Positions 1 through 9,680 of a stretch of 64,000 bases of DNA are shown here, one piece after another. The first letter of the stretch is position 1; every line of letters starts with the position of its first letter. The notes beneath the pieces are model-generated. The model searched no databases, was not told the DNA's origin, and saw only the letters and a list, made by a program, of their open reading frames with translations. Made by a program: the position numbers and the translations under genes. Origin of the DNA: Candidatus Woesearchaeota archaeon (lineage in GTDB: Archaea; Nanobdellota; Nanobdellia; Woesearchaeales; JACJVV01); contig JACJVV010000003.1 in assembly GCA_020637495.1 (NCBI GenBank), positions 156,069-220,068 of the forward strand. Direction: 5' to 3'.

Positions 1-1844
1 GCTATGTGTTTCTCAAGCTCCTCGAGAGTTGATGATTTAAGATTCTGCAAGGAACCATCTTTGTCGATGTCTGCGATAGATATCCCTGATTCCTGATTGT
101 CAAGATCATGGATGACAAATGCAACCTTGTCAAGCATCAGGACTTCACCATATTTTTCGCCATGCTTCACTCTGATCTTTGCTCTTTCAAGTTCTCTTCC
201 TTTCTTCCTCTGGATATATTCTATAACAAATTTTATCACTTCTCTGGAATCTTTCTTTGTCTTCTCAACATCTGTCTTTGTAAGGTTCTTGTCATCATAA
301 TCCTTCTTTGCCTTGATTATATCCTCAAGCATCCTCTTATATTTCTCAGGCATCTTCCCTTGTGAGATAAGCCTTTCTTCAAAATGCTTGAGCAATTCCT
401 CATTCTTTACACTCTTAACGCCTTCAAGGGTCAGTGCATCCCTGACTAAGGTGACAATCGTCTCATAGATATGGACAACATCCTCTTCCTCTTTTCTTTT
501 CTCGATATCATCAAATAAGGTCTTTATCTTCTTTAGGTAATCAGATGCATCATCAAGCATCTTGTCTATCTCTGCCCCTTTCAATTCCTTCATCGTACCA
601 TGTTCAAGTTCCTTCCTTACCTTGATCACATGATCTAGGATGTCCACTGTCTTAGTATCAAATAGTTTTTCCTTCTTCACGAAGATCTCTTTCATCAAAT
701 TTGCAGTCTCCCTTGGAGCTGGAGGTGCAATGCCATACATCATCAACGCTGCCTGACTTGGAGTTAGAAGGGCATAATAAATATCTTCCATGCCTATCTC
801 CTTTATCTTGAATTCAACACGCTTAATCATCTGCTCTCCTGACTGCATGAACATATCGATTGCCTCAGCAGATGGCTTGATCTTTCCCATCTTGAGCAAT
901 TGTTTCCAAGGCATGAATATTCCTCTATCAAAGAATGGAACACCATCCCTCAATAAGGTGAAGATGATTGGATTCGCTTCCTTCAATGAATCCCAGAAAT
1001 CTGTAAGTATGTATACTTGGATATTTATCTTGTTCTGTATCCCAGTTATCTGTCCAGCTTCATATCCCATACCTATGATTATCGCACGCAGCTTATCCTT
1101 AAGTTCTGCACGTGTCATCTTCTTTACATCAGTATCATCAATCACTATCCACACATCAATGTCTGATGTCTTTGTCGCCTGTCCTCGCACAATTGATCCT
1201 GCGAGAACATAGCTCACTATATATTTCTCGAACTTCTTCAAGACCATGCTCTTATGGATCTCAGATATTTTTATAGCTGCAAGCATTCCGTTATCATACA
1301 CTGGAGCACTCATCGCAATCTCCTGCAGGTAATCATATTTAGCATCATAACAGGATTGCCATAATTCACTCAAGATCACAGTCTGCGGCTTCAATTTCTT
1401 GTCTATATCCTCTGCTATCTTAAGTATTATCACGCTAAGCTTGTCCTTAAGCTCCTGCTTGGTCATCTTCTGGCTGTCATTATCATCAATCAGCACAAGT
1501 ATATTTACGTCATCAGGATTAGGTTTCTCTTTCTTGATATCTTCCATCTCATCAGAGATCTCTTCATTTGGATTCTGCATAGAAGCATGCTGCTGCTGTT
1601 TTGCAGGAGGAAGTAGTGCAATTCCAACAACATACTTATCGAACTTTTCAACAACCTGCTTTGAGAATTTGTCCAACTGCTCCTTTATCTTCTTTAGACG
1701 ATCCTGTGCTTCTTTGGGAAGCTTTGAAATGTCTTGGCCTCCAGGCATGCCACCTAATTGCTCAGGAGTCGCAGGAGTGCCTGCGGCAGAAATATTTTTG
1801 ACATTCTTTGATTTTGCAGATTTAGACTTTGGTTTTTTTGTCAT
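1..1844 (-). CDS. Tandem nucleotidyltransferase-fold protein (3' end beyond window)
   Basis: The frame is open from an ATG at 1842-1844 to the window edge, giving 614 residues with no stop. Residues about 200-310 hold a Pol-beta-type nucleotidyltransferase domain, with GSIVRG at 216-221 followed by SDIDVW, the usual nucleotide- and metal-binding signature. Residues about 65-190 look like a second, older copy: DDVNILVLIDD and the following helix align with the intact domain, but the GSxxR motif is missing. The rest is helical and charged, perhaps a HEPN-like or substrate-binding part. The family includes tRNA-modifying, antibiotic-modifying and MNT-type enzymes, so the substrate is unknown. 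It is divergent from the 2096 gene. Confidence 0.75.
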   Translation of the reverse strand, partial: MTKKPKSKSAKSKNVKNISAAGTPATPEQLGGMPGGQDISKLPKEAQDRLKKIKEQLDKFSKQVVEKFDKYVVGIALLPPAKQQQHASMQNPNEEISDEMEDIKKEKPNPDDVNILVLIDDNDSQKMTKQELKDKLSVIILKIAEDIDKKLKPQTVILSELWQSCYDAKYDYLQEIAMSAPVYDNGMLAAIKISEIHKSMVLKKFEKYIVSYVLAGSIVRGQATKTSDIDVWIVIDDTDVKKMTRAELKDKLRAIIIGMGYEAGQITGIQNKINIQVYILTDFWDSLKEANPIIFTLLRDGVPFFDRGIFMPWKQLLKMGKIKPSAEAIDMFMQSGEQMIKRVEFKIKEIGMEDIYYALLTPSQAALMMYGIAPPAPRETANLMKEIFVKKEKLFDTKTVDILDHVIKVRKELEHGTMKELKGAEIDKMLDDASDYLKKIKTLFDDIEKRKEEEDVVHIYETIVTLVRDALTLEGVKSVKNEELLKHFEERLISQGKMPEKYKRMLEDIIKAKKDYDDKNLTKTDVEKTKKDSREVIKFVIEYIQRKKGRELERAKIRVKHGEKYGEVLMLDKVAFVIHDLDNQESGISIADIDKDGSLQNLKSSTLEELEKHI

Positions 1845-2095
1845 GTTCGAAAACCTCTTTTGTTGGTTTGATAATATATAATTACTATATATATGGCACT
1901 TGTCTAATAGTATATAAATACTTCCCTTGTTTTTGAGACTGTAAAGGGACATTTTTGGCATGACTATTAGGATATCCTTTAAATCATGATAAAGTTTAAA
2001 AACAATGGATTTCTACATAATTATATATTACTATTGAGAGATAGATAATAAGTATATTAGCTGATAATTAAAAAACAATCTAAGGTGATGGTTAA

Positions 2096-2734
2096 ATGGC
2101 AGATAAACCTGTACTTCCTATACATGAAGGCGATGATATAAACGCCAATGTCGATAAGTATGTTAAGATGAATACTCCTGAGGCTGTAGAAGCAAGAAGG
2201 AGAAGGACAGATAAGCATGGAAGGAAGCATCAACAGCATATTGAAGACAAGATAATAGGTGATGTAAACCTCAAAGGCCTCAATGTCAAAGAGAGGAAGA
2301 TATATGTCGCCAATGCCTTGGAATATATGGCAAAAGAGTGGTATAATGCCCATGGCGTCAATCTTGAGAAGATTACTCCTGAGCTAATGGATGCTTTCTT
2401 GCAACAATCTATAGGAGCTGATTATAATACTGTCTTGAAGCAGATTGTCAACAACGAAGCTGATTTAGATCTATATGGACAAAGAAACCAGTATCTAAAT
2501 GCGTTAAGAGAAAGAGTTTCAGAAGTCAAGGACAAGGAAGGATTAGAATCACAGAAACTTGAGAGGACTTTTGAGACAAGATTAGAATATCTACCAGTCT
2601 TACATGAAAAACTTGCAAAAGCGCATGAAAGAAAGAAAGCTTATCATGCATCTGCTAGCGTAAGAGAGATGCTCAACGAGCAACGAAAATACCATGCAAG
2701 AAAGCTTGATAGCGGATATGATCAGACATATTAG
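2096..2734 (+). CDS. Unrecognised charged helical protein
   Basis: A 212-residue protein of no family I recognise. It is rich in Lys, Arg and Glu and predicted by eye to be almost wholly helical, with a basic stretch at residues 55-72 and coiled-coil-like heptads after about 130. There is no signal peptide or membrane segment. The ATG at 2096 follows an AAGGTGATG Shine-Dalgarno-like run at 2082-2090. It is the first of four same-strand genes of unknown function and lies 9 bases before the next, which suggests co-transcription. Confidence 0.6.
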   Translation: MADKPVLPIHEGDDINANVDKYVKMNTPEAVEARRRRTDKHGRKHQQHIEDKIIGDVNLKGLNVKERKIYVANALEYMAKEWYNAHGVNLEKITPELMDAFLQQSIGADYNTVLKQIVNNEADLDLYGQRNQYLNALRERVSEVKDKEGLESQKLERTFETRLEYLPVLHEKLAKAHERKKAYHASASVREMLNEQRKYHARKLDSGYDQTY

Positions 2735-2743
2735 TGCTAAATA

Positions 2744-3118
2744 ATGGAACACATCAATAAATTCTATGCGCATGCACACGGAAAGCTAGATGATTTCTTG
2801 AAGGCAATGGATTACAGTACTGTCTCAAAAGCAAAAGATCTTCTGCAAGAACTCAACTCTATACCTGAACAATATCATGATGCAATAAAACAGACTGTCG
2901 TTGATAGGTTGAAAGACTTCTACCAGATCACGATGGATCATCTCAAGGATTACAAGCTTGATGATATAAAAATAATCGACGGTCTGGCAATACAGGGAAA
3001 CATAGGAATATTGAAGCAACAATATGGCATAGAAAGAAAAGCAGATGCAAAAGGACATCCTAAGCCATATATGCTAAAAGAACAGCCTCAATATATCGGT
3101 GCTGGAAAGCAAGAGTAA
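2744..3118 (+). CDS. Unrecognised small helical protein
   Basis: A 124-residue cytoplasmic protein with no family I recognise. The first 70 residues look like a helical bundle, and the tail from about 100 is Pro/Gly/Gln-rich and probably flexible. It follows the 2096 gene by 9 bases, so the two are likely one transcript and may work together. The start has no clear Shine-Dalgarno site; coupling to the gene before it would explain this. Confidence 0.55.
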   Translation: MEHINKFYAHAHGKLDDFLKAMDYSTVSKAKDLLQELNSIPEQYHDAIKQTVVDRLKDFYQITMDHLKDYKLDDIKIIDGLAIQGNIGILKQQYGIERKADAKGHPKPYMLKEQPQYIGAGKQE

Positions 3119-3189
3119 TTTTTGTAGATTTTATTGTTACTTTATAGTGGTAAATTAACGAAATCTTTATAAATGCTGAATTCTAGATT

Positions 3190-4614
3190 ATGTTGAAAAT
3201 GGTAGGATTAGATGACATTGGGGGCAGATCAGCATCAGCTGGACCTAGATTGAATAGCAGAGGACTAGATGAAAGACTATCATATAGAGATAAACTAAGG
3301 CCTATAAGAGAAGAACTATTAAGAGAGATGGATGCGGATCCCAATCATCAGCTCAATCATATTCTAGGTAATATACGAGGAGAAGAAAGAGAAAGGAGAC
3401 TTGATAATCTTATCCAGCAACAGATGGGAGTTCAGCAACAGAGAGCGTTCCAGCAAAGGATGTCACAATACAATGATGCTGAACTTGTGCCATATAAGGA
3501 CCGTGTTAGACGTGAACTTAGTTCTCTTGCATCTAATGACCCTAACAAGATAAGATTTGATAGTTATGACCCTGAGAAACAACAGCAAGTGATTGATGAT
3601 AATGCAAGAAGGTACAGATTAGAGGATGAAGTTGCTAGGATCCAGAATGAACATGTCCCTAATGATTTGATGCAGCATCAATCACAAGGATATGACGAGA
3701 GATTGTCACAAGATGCACTTTCACAAGATACATTATCACAGGAGACGTCTGAAAGAAGGAAAATAATGATAGGAAGACAATTGATTGGAGATGTTATTGA
3801 AAAGCATGAGAATGAAGTAAGAAAAGAATTAGAATTGCACGGAAGTTCTGATAACATCCCTGAACTAAATCTTGCTGAGGAACTGGGGCACTTCAAGCCA
3901 GTCGGAACAACACAGCCTGAGTTCAAACAAATGCTTGATTCTCTTCAAGGAGATGAGAAAGCTAAATACATAGGTGAGAATTATCTAAAATTCCATGAAA
4001 GACAAGAAGAGTCTAGAAACTCCAGATTGTCTACAGGAGAAAAAGTCAGAGATATGAGCACAGATGACCTATTGGATAGATTATTCCAATATCTTCCTGA
4101 TCAAAGAAGCTATGATTCTCTTGGCAGAAGTTATAGCAGGTTGATGAGAGATGAGCAGTCAAATATCGACGAGATAATCGGAGAAGGAGCACCAATGTTC
4201 TTTGCTGATGCCAGAAGGCATGAGATTGCTGATAGGATAGTAAGATATTTTGCAGATAAGTCAAATCTTCCAAGAGACAGATATCTTGCTGAGATAGGGA
4301 TCACTGAACCATACAGCAAAGTATTAGATGACATAGTCAAGGATGAGAAAGACCTTGATGTTACAAACAGAGATAATAGCATCCTAAATACAATGTTCAC
4401 ATCTGAGATAGATAACACACACCTTTTCGGCGATGTAAAAAAGATATATGGAGAGCTTGCAAGATCAAAGATAAGAAAAGACCGTGTCAGAGAGAGAATA
4501 TCTGAAAAGATCGGAAAAAGGTTTGAGGGGGATGTCTCTGCAGGAGAAGCATTAGGAAGATATATCGAGAACATAAGAAGAAATGAACCTGAGTTTGACA
4601 AGACTATATTCTAA
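3190..4614 (+). CDS. Unrecognised large charged protein with a Ser-Gln repeat
   Basis: A 474-residue, highly charged, Gln- and Arg-rich protein with no recognised domain. Around residues 172-186 a short SQD(A/T)L unit is repeated three times. No signal peptide or membrane segment is visible. A TATA-like CTTTATAAAT at 3165-3174 lies just upstream. The track start is the ATG at 3190; a second ATG at 3199 fits a leaderless transcript better. Its composition matches its two upstream neighbours, so the three could be structural partners of one lineage-specific assembly; this is inference only. Confidence 0.55.
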   Translation: MLKMVGLDDIGGRSASAGPRLNSRGLDERLSYRDKLRPIREELLREMDADPNHQLNHILGNIRGEERERRLDNLIQQQMGVQQQRAFQQRMSQYNDAELVPYKDRVRRELSSLASNDPNKIRFDSYDPEKQQQVIDDNARRYRLEDEVARIQNEHVPNDLMQHQSQGYDERLSQDALSQDTLSQETSERRKIMIGRQLIGDVIEKHENEVRKELELHGSSDNIPELNLAEELGHFKPVGTTQPEFKQMLDSLQGDEKAKYIGENYLKFHERQEESRNSRLSTGEKVRDMSTDDLLDRLFQYLPDQRSYDSLGRSYSRLMRDEQSNIDEIIGEGAPMFFADARRHEIADRIVRYFADKSNLPRDRYLAEIGITEPYSKVLDDIVKDEKDLDVTNRDNSILNTMFTSEIDNTHLFGDVKKIYGELARSKIRKDRVRERISEKIGKRFEGDVSAGEALGRYIENIRRNEPEFDKTIF

Positions 4615-4681
4615 TTAAACCTATCTAGACATATTTATCCATTGCATAACATTTTTAACTTAATTTTCATTCTCATCAGAC

Positions 4682-5515
4682 ATGGCAGAGGAAGGAGAGT
4701 CAGGAGGAGAGTCAGGTGATTCTGAGGAAAGCAATAGTGAATGCCAGGATCAGGAGAATGAAGGATGCAAAGATGATAATAATCCCCATTACAGATCAAA
4801 TGATATATATGCAAAGATGGCTGTCTATCATGATGTTGATGAAGAGTTGAATGAAAGCGATCTTGAGATATTCATAAATGAGCAGCATGAAAATAGATCT
4901 TCAAAGATAAAAAATGATTCGAAGAAAGCAGCTAAGGTCTTGAAATATGCAAAAGAAGCCCTTAAGGAATTCTATGAGAGCGATTATGATGACTTCATGG
5001 ATTATGTAAGAAGGAAAGGAAGAGTAGCAAGCAAAGCAACAACTATAGGAATATCTGATGAAGCTCCGGATGCAATTGCATATACATATGGAAAAGATGA
5101 TATCGCATTCGACATTGATTTTATAGAGAAGATATCTGAACTGGCATCATTCGCAGGTCTAGATGGAGAGACAGGGATTAAAGCTGCTGCAAAATACGTC
5201 ATAGCGCATGAACTCTATCACAACGCGCAGCCAAGAAGCATAATGACCAAGAGATTCATCAATGAGATGGATGTCGATATCGGACTTATGGAACTGTATA
5301 CAGAGAAAGCACTTAATTCTAAAGGAGAGGAAAGAGAGATAAATTCCAAGCTGACACATCTTTCATACACAAAATATCTGACTAACTATGTGATGATGCA
5401 GCAGAGCAAAGGAATCGTCCCAACAACATACAGCACTTCAAGCGTAAACCATTCATCCAATGATTTCTCAAGGAACATACCACTCGAGAGCAGATTATCT
5501 TATTCCCGACGTTAA
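4682..5515 (+). CDS. Putative zinc metallopeptidase (HELYH) with acidic N-terminus
   Basis: A 277-residue protein. Residues 1-40 are low-complexity and acidic (Glu, Ser, Asp, Gly). Residues 176-180 read HELYH, an HExxH zinc-binding and catalytic motif, inside a helix (VIAHELYHNA). About 20 residues on, NEMDVDIG could give the third, acidic zinc ligand, as in gluzincin-type peptidases. There is no export signal, so it would act inside the cell unless exported another way. The family is not one I can name, and the match rests on the motif and its setting. It closes the four-gene unknown cluster. Confidence 0.5.
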   Translation: MAEEGESGGESGDSEESNSECQDQENEGCKDDNNPHYRSNDIYAKMAVYHDVDEELNESDLEIFINEQHENRSSKIKNDSKKAAKVLKYAKEALKEFYESDYDDFMDYVRRKGRVASKATTIGISDEAPDAIAYTYGKDDIAFDIDFIEKISELASFAGLDGETGIKAAAKYVIAHELYHNAQPRSIMTKRFINEMDVDIGLMELYTEKALNSKGEEREINSKLTHLSYTKYLTNYVMMQQSKGIVPTTYSTSSVNHSSNDFSRNIPLESRLSYSRR

Positions 5516-5566
5516 GCATACTATTCACGAAAAGTTTAAAAATGACTTAACTTGATACCGACGTAG

Positions 5567-6775
5567 ATGGTATTATACGGCGTAATAATGGCTGGAGGAT
5601 ATGGCACAAGATTCTGGCCTTATTCAAGAGCTAACAAACCGAAGCAGCTTCTGAAGCTTTTCTCAGACAAAAGCATGATGCAGGAGACAGTAGAAAGACT
5701 TGAACCTTTGATACCTGCTGAGAACATATTCATATCAACTAATGGACATCTAGGAGATCTGATAAAAAAAGAGGTACCTAAAGTTCAGTTCGTGATTGAG
5801 CCTATGCAACGTGATACAGCAGCATGCATAGGGCTAAGTGCAATCAGCATCATGAATAAGGACCCTGATGGGATCATGTTCATTGAGACAGCTGATCATC
5901 TCTATAAGGATATTGATGCTTATCTTGACACAATAAGGAAAGCAGTCATAACTGCTACAAAAAATAGGATCGCGCTAATAGGTATAAAACCTACATTCCC
6001 GCACACAGGACTAGGTTATATTAAGAAAGGTATTGAGTTTGACGATAATATCCCTAATACTTTCATCATTGATGAGTTTAAGGAAAAACCTGACCATAAG
6101 ACTGCAGCTTCTTTCGTAGAGAGTGGTGATTTTCTATGGAACTCTGGCATGTTCATAGCAAGATGCAGCGTGATGCTTGATGAGATCAGAAAATACATGC
6201 CCGATCTCCATTCTGGATTGATGAGAATAAGGGATAGCGGGTTTGATGAGAATATAACAAAAGAAGTGTTCGAAAGCCTTGAGAAGATAAGCATAGATTA
6301 TGGCATAATGGAAAAATCTGATAACACGGTCGTTATAGAAAGCGAGATGCCATGGGATGACATAGGTGATTTCAAGGCGTTGGAGAGATGGTTCATCAAG
6401 GATGAGAACAAGAACATATCTTTAGGTGAGTATGAAGGTACAGCAAATGACTGTATCTTGCTCTCACAGACAAGGAAGATAATAGCCAACAACATAAGCG
6501 GAATAATAATCGTCGATACTATTGATGCAACGTTCATCTGTAAGAAAAGTGATATGAAAAACATAAAGAAAGTCATCCAGAAAATAAAAGATGTTGATCT
6601 TAGCAATTATCTAGATGATTATGTAGAAGATTATAAGATGAATATTGTCTCACAGGATAGTGATGATTGTGAAGTAAAGACTGATGGACTTATTGTGCTG
6701 TTAGGTGTTCAGAACCTGGATATAAGAAGAGATGATAAAATATTATCAATACAAGGGGTAGAGGATGATGTCTGA
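5567..6775 (+). CDS. manC: Mannose-1-phosphate guanylyltransferase
   Basis: This 402-residue enzyme makes GDP-mannose from mannose 1-phosphate and GTP. The N-terminus has the nucleotidyltransferase signature MAGGYGTRFWPYSR, then KPKQLL. FIETADHLY carries the metal-binding region, and FLWNSGMF and the MPWDDIGDF stretch match the family. The length suits an enzyme without a fused isomerase domain, though about 90 residues follow the core. The ATG at 5567 is 26 bases after a TATA-like AAGTTTAAAAATG, so the transcript is probably leaderless. It overlaps the next gene by 11 bases, so the two mannose enzymes are made together. Confidence 0.88.
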   Translation: MVLYGVIMAGGYGTRFWPYSRANKPKQLLKLFSDKSMMQETVERLEPLIPAENIFISTNGHLGDLIKKEVPKVQFVIEPMQRDTAACIGLSAISIMNKDPDGIMFIETADHLYKDIDAYLDTIRKAVITATKNRIALIGIKPTFPHTGLGYIKKGIEFDDNIPNTFIIDEFKEKPDHKTAASFVESGDFLWNSGMFIARCSVMLDEIRKYMPDLHSGLMRIRDSGFDENITKEVFESLEKISIDYGIMEKSDNTVVIESEMPWDDIGDFKALERWFIKDENKNISLGEYEGTANDCILLSQTRKIIANNISGIIIVDTIDATFICKKSDMKNIKKVIQKIKDVDLSNYLDDYVEDYKMNIVSQDSDDCEVKTDGLIVLLGVQNLDIRRDDKILSIQGVEDDV

Positions 6776-8108
6776 GATTTTCAAAGCTTATGATATAAGA
6801 GGGATATTCCCTACAGAACTGAATGAGGATACTGTATATAAGATTGGACGAGCATATGCTGACATGATAGGAAAAGGGAAGAAGCTTGTAGTGGGTAGAG
6901 ATATGAGACTATCATCACCTGAACTCAAAGATGCTATCATTAAAGGCATAACTGATCAAGGTGTAAATGTCATAGATATAGACCTAGCAAGCACGCCCAC
7001 ATTCTATTTTGCAGTATCTAAGCTTGAAGCAGACGGTGGAATGCAGATATCAGCATCACATAATCCAAAGGAATACAATGGGGTAAAGATAGTAGGACCT
7101 AAATCATATCCTGTAAGCTTTGATACAGGTATAAGCAAGATAAAAGACAAAGTTATGAACAATGATTTTGAAGAAGTTGGGCAGAAAGGTACAATAGAGA
7201 TACATGAAGGAATCCTTGAAGAAGAACTTGAGTTCTCTTTGACAAAGCAGGACACAGGGAAGATCAAGGATTTCAAGATAGTTGCTGACGCTGCCAATGC
7301 TATGGGTGCACCATATCTAGAAGCATTATTTGGGAGATTGCCATGTGAATTGATAAAGATGAACTTTGAGCTTGATGGTACTTTTCCTGCACATCAAGCT
7401 GATCCATATCAAGATAAGAATATAGCTGACTTGAGAAAAAGAGTTTTAGATGAGAATGCTGATCTTGGAATCGCAACAGACGGAGATGGAGACAGGATAT
7501 TCTTCATCGACAATAAAGGTGAACTTGTTGAGCCTGCTATCATAAGAGGCATACTCGCAAAAGTATACCTTAAGGAGAATCCAGGCGCCACAATATGCTA
7601 TGATATCAGGCCAGGAAAGATTACATATGACATGATCGTCGAGAATGGAGGAAAACCTTCGATGACTAAGGTAGGGCATTCCTTGATAAAAGCCCAAGGA
7701 ATTGAAGAGGGAGCAGTATTTGCAGGAGAGAGTTCAGGTCATTTCTTCATCAAGAGCGAACATGGTTTCTATGAGATGCCAATGATTGTCACTCTTAAGA
7801 TGCTTGCGGAACTGACAGAATCAAAGAAAAGTTTTGCTGATTATGTTGCACCGCTCAAAAGATATTCACATTCTGGGGAGATAAACAGTGAAGTCGAGGA
7901 TAAAGAAGGAAAGATGAATGAGCTTGCTGAGAAATATAATGATGCTAAGATCTCTCGACTCGATGGTGTAACAATAGAATATGATGATTTCTGGTTCAAT
8001 GTACGTCCATCAAATACAGAACCTAAGCTGAGACTAAACCTTGAAGCTGTTAATGAGGAAGTAATGAAACAAAAAAGGGATGAAGTCTTAGCTATCATCC
8101 GTGGCTGA
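6765..8108 (+). CDS. manB: Phosphomannomutase/phosphoglucomutase
   Basis: A 447-residue alpha-D-phosphohexomutase. SASHNPKEYNG carries the phosphoserine active site, DGDGDRI is the metal-binding loop, GESSGH the sugar-binding loop, and RPSNTEPKLR the phosphate-binding loop in the last domain, so all four family motifs are present in order. Together with the overlapping guanylyltransferase it would turn mannose 6-phosphate into GDP-mannose, the donor for protein or lipid glycosylation. Starts at 6765 and 6768 are both possible; a GAGG run precedes them. It converges on hisB with one base between stops. Confidence 0.88.
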   Translation: MMSEIFKAYDIRGIFPTELNEDTVYKIGRAYADMIGKGKKLVVGRDMRLSSPELKDAIIKGITDQGVNVIDIDLASTPTFYFAVSKLEADGGMQISASHNPKEYNGVKIVGPKSYPVSFDTGISKIKDKVMNNDFEEVGQKGTIEIHEGILEEELEFSLTKQDTGKIKDFKIVADAANAMGAPYLEALFGRLPCELIKMNFELDGTFPAHQADPYQDKNIADLRKRVLDENADLGIATDGDGDRIFFIDNKGELVEPAIIRGILAKVYLKENPGATICYDIRPGKITYDMIVENGGKPSMTKVGHSLIKAQGIEEGAVFAGESSGHFFIKSEHGFYEMPMIVTLKMLAELTESKKSFADYVAPLKRYSHSGEINSEVEDKEGKMNELAEKYNDAKISRLDGVTIEYDDFWFNVRPSNTEPKLRLNLEAVNEEVMKQKRDEVLAIIRG

Positions 8109-8109
8109 T

Positions 8110-8718
8110 TCAATAATCAATAATCCCTTTGTTACTTGGAACCTTATCCTTCATCATTCTGTCTATCATGCATGCTTGTTTTAAAGCTTTACCCAATGCC
8201 TTGAATATCGCTTCAATCTTGTGATGATCACTCCTTCCGAAAGGAATCTTCACCACAATATTTGCTTTCATACCTATGCTCAACCCATAAAAGAAGTCTT
8301 CCAAGGTATCAGTATCAAGGTTTCCGCAATATCGTCGCTTGAAGGTGCAATCATAGTTGAGAAAAGGTCTTCCTCCTAAATCTACTGCAACAACTGCCAT
8401 TGCATCATCCATAGGATAAACAAAGAAACCAGCTCGCTCAATACCCTTCCTATCCTTAAGCGCATCAGAGATGGCATTCCCAAGAGTGATCCCAATATCT
8501 TCAATCAAGTGATGCTGGTCGACCTTCAGATCACCATTTGCATTAATAGACAAGTTGAATGAAGATGACCTTGCAAAAGTCTCAAGCATATGATCAAAAA
8601 AAGAAATCGGAGATATAATCTTATATTCTCCTGTTCCATCTAAGGTTATATCTACTCTGATATTTGTCTCTCTTGTCAATCGTTCTATTATCGCTTTTCT
8701 TCTTCCTATCATTTCCAT
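8110..8718 (-). CDS. hisB: Imidazoleglycerol-phosphate dehydratase
   Basis: A 202-residue enzyme for the sixth step of histidine synthesis, dehydrating imidazole glycerol phosphate. The metal-binding signatures FDHMLETFARSS, DQHHLIEDIGI and SDHHKIEAIFKALGKAL are all present. The length is that of the single-function archaeal form with no phosphatase domain. It overlaps the end of hisG-hisE by 10 bases, or by an ATGA if the second ATG at 8712 is used. It is the last gene of the his cluster in this window; hisC, hisD, hisF, hisH and the phosphatase are not here. Confidence 0.92.
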   Translation of the reverse strand: MEMIGRRKAIIERLTRETNIRVDITLDGTGEYKIISPISFFDHMLETFARSSSFNLSINANGDLKVDQHHLIEDIGITLGNAISDALKDRKGIERAGFFVYPMDDAMAVVAVDLGGRPFLNYDCTFKRRYCGNLDTDTLEDFFYGLSIGMKANIVVKIPFGRSDHHKIEAIFKALGKALKQACMIDRMMKDKVPSNKGIIDY

Positions 8719-9680
8719 CTTTTCATCAGTTCATTCTCCACTTCCGGCCATGTCACTCCTTTGTAAGCAAGCCCAAGCATTGTTGAGTAAATTACATCTA
8801 ATGCTTCATTCATTAATCTTCTTTGCATGATGTTATCTCTTGTCAATTCCTGCACAAATTCTGCTGATTCACTGCCAAATTTCTTGACTATCTCATTCTG
8901 GTCCTGCAAAAGTTTTGAAGTATAGCTGTTTGTCGGATTGTCTCTTCTTGATTCAATCCTTTTATACTCAAAATCCCAAGGGTTATTTGGTCCTGATCTA
9001 CCGACTAAAACAATATCGCTAAACCTGAATATCCTTGCAATATCTAAGTTATTCTCCTCGCTAGTACTCCCTCCATACAGAATTTCCACACAACAATCAT
9101 TTGTCCCATTACTTACTGTGAATTCTGTATCACCTGCATATGTAGTAAGATTGAATTCTTTTCCTGCAAGCTTTGGATCTGTCTTAAGATATCGCTCAGA
9201 TATTGTCATATATTTTGCGTTTATCGCAACGCTGACCTTATCGGGCAAGTCTTCAATGTTTCCTGTTCTGTTCATCAAGCATAATGCTGGCCTGTAAAAC
9301 TTTGCGGCAGAATCAAACCAATCATAAGTATTTAGAACAACTAATTCTGGTTTGAAATCCAGGAATGATGATTTTGTAATGTACTCATCAAATAAATCAT
9401 CACCAGTTAATCCATAGGAAAGGTTTCCTTTTGCATTCTCATCTAAAACACGTTGTGGAATGTCCTCTCCTCTTGCCAGTACAATCTCTAACCCATCCTG
9501 TTTTACTGACTTTACACCTTGGTTCAATTGATCAACCATCTCCTGCTTGATTCCTGCATCAGGCAAGATATTTCGAACGTATTCATTTAATCCACCATTC
9601 TTTGGAATGAAAAGAGTCTTCTCTCCTTCATTCATGAACTGGAAGATATTCTCTCTGTATAAGCTGATTTGATTTGTCAT
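8709..9680 (-). CDS. hisG-hisE: HisG-HisE fusion: ATP phosphoribosyltransferase + phosphoribosyl-ATP pyrophosphatase
   Basis: A 323-residue protein with two enzymes. Residues about 20-240 resemble HisG (LFIPKNGGLNEY, LARGEDIPQRV, YGLTGDDLFDEY), which joins ATP and PRPP. Residues about 251-323 are HisE-like: SYTSKLL, then KKFGSESAEFVQEL and EALDVIYSTMLGLAYKGV match the helical MazG-like pyrophosphatase with its acidic metal ligands. The two cover steps one and two of the pathway. HisE is normally fused to HisI, not HisG. The PRPP loop, usually TGxTL, reads SGPNN here, so HisG activity may be altered. A GGAGG site at 9687-9691 precedes the start, which overlaps hisA-hisI by an ATGA. Confidence 0.82.
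   Translation of the reverse strand: MTNQISLYRENIFQFMNEGEKTLFIPKNGGLNEYVRNILPDAGIKQEMVDQLNQGVKSVKQDGLEIVLARGEDIPQRVLDENAKGNLSYGLTGDDLFDEYITKSSFLDFKPELVVLNTYDWFDSAAKFYRPALCLMNRTGNIEDLPDKVSVAINAKYMTISERYLKTDPKLAGKEFNLTTYAGDTEFTVSNGTNDCCVEILYGGSTSEENNLDIARIFRFSDIVLVGRSGPNNPWDFEYKRIESRRDNPTNSYTSKLLQDQNEIVKKFGSESAEFVQELTRDNIMQRRLMNEALDVIYSTMLGLAYKGVTWPEVENELMKRWK

Noticed and set aside
97..1881. Plus-strand frames at 97-365, 790-1212 and 1399-1881
   Set aside because: They are shadows of the minus-strand nucleotidyltransferase gene, which has clear motifs and is open to the window edge.
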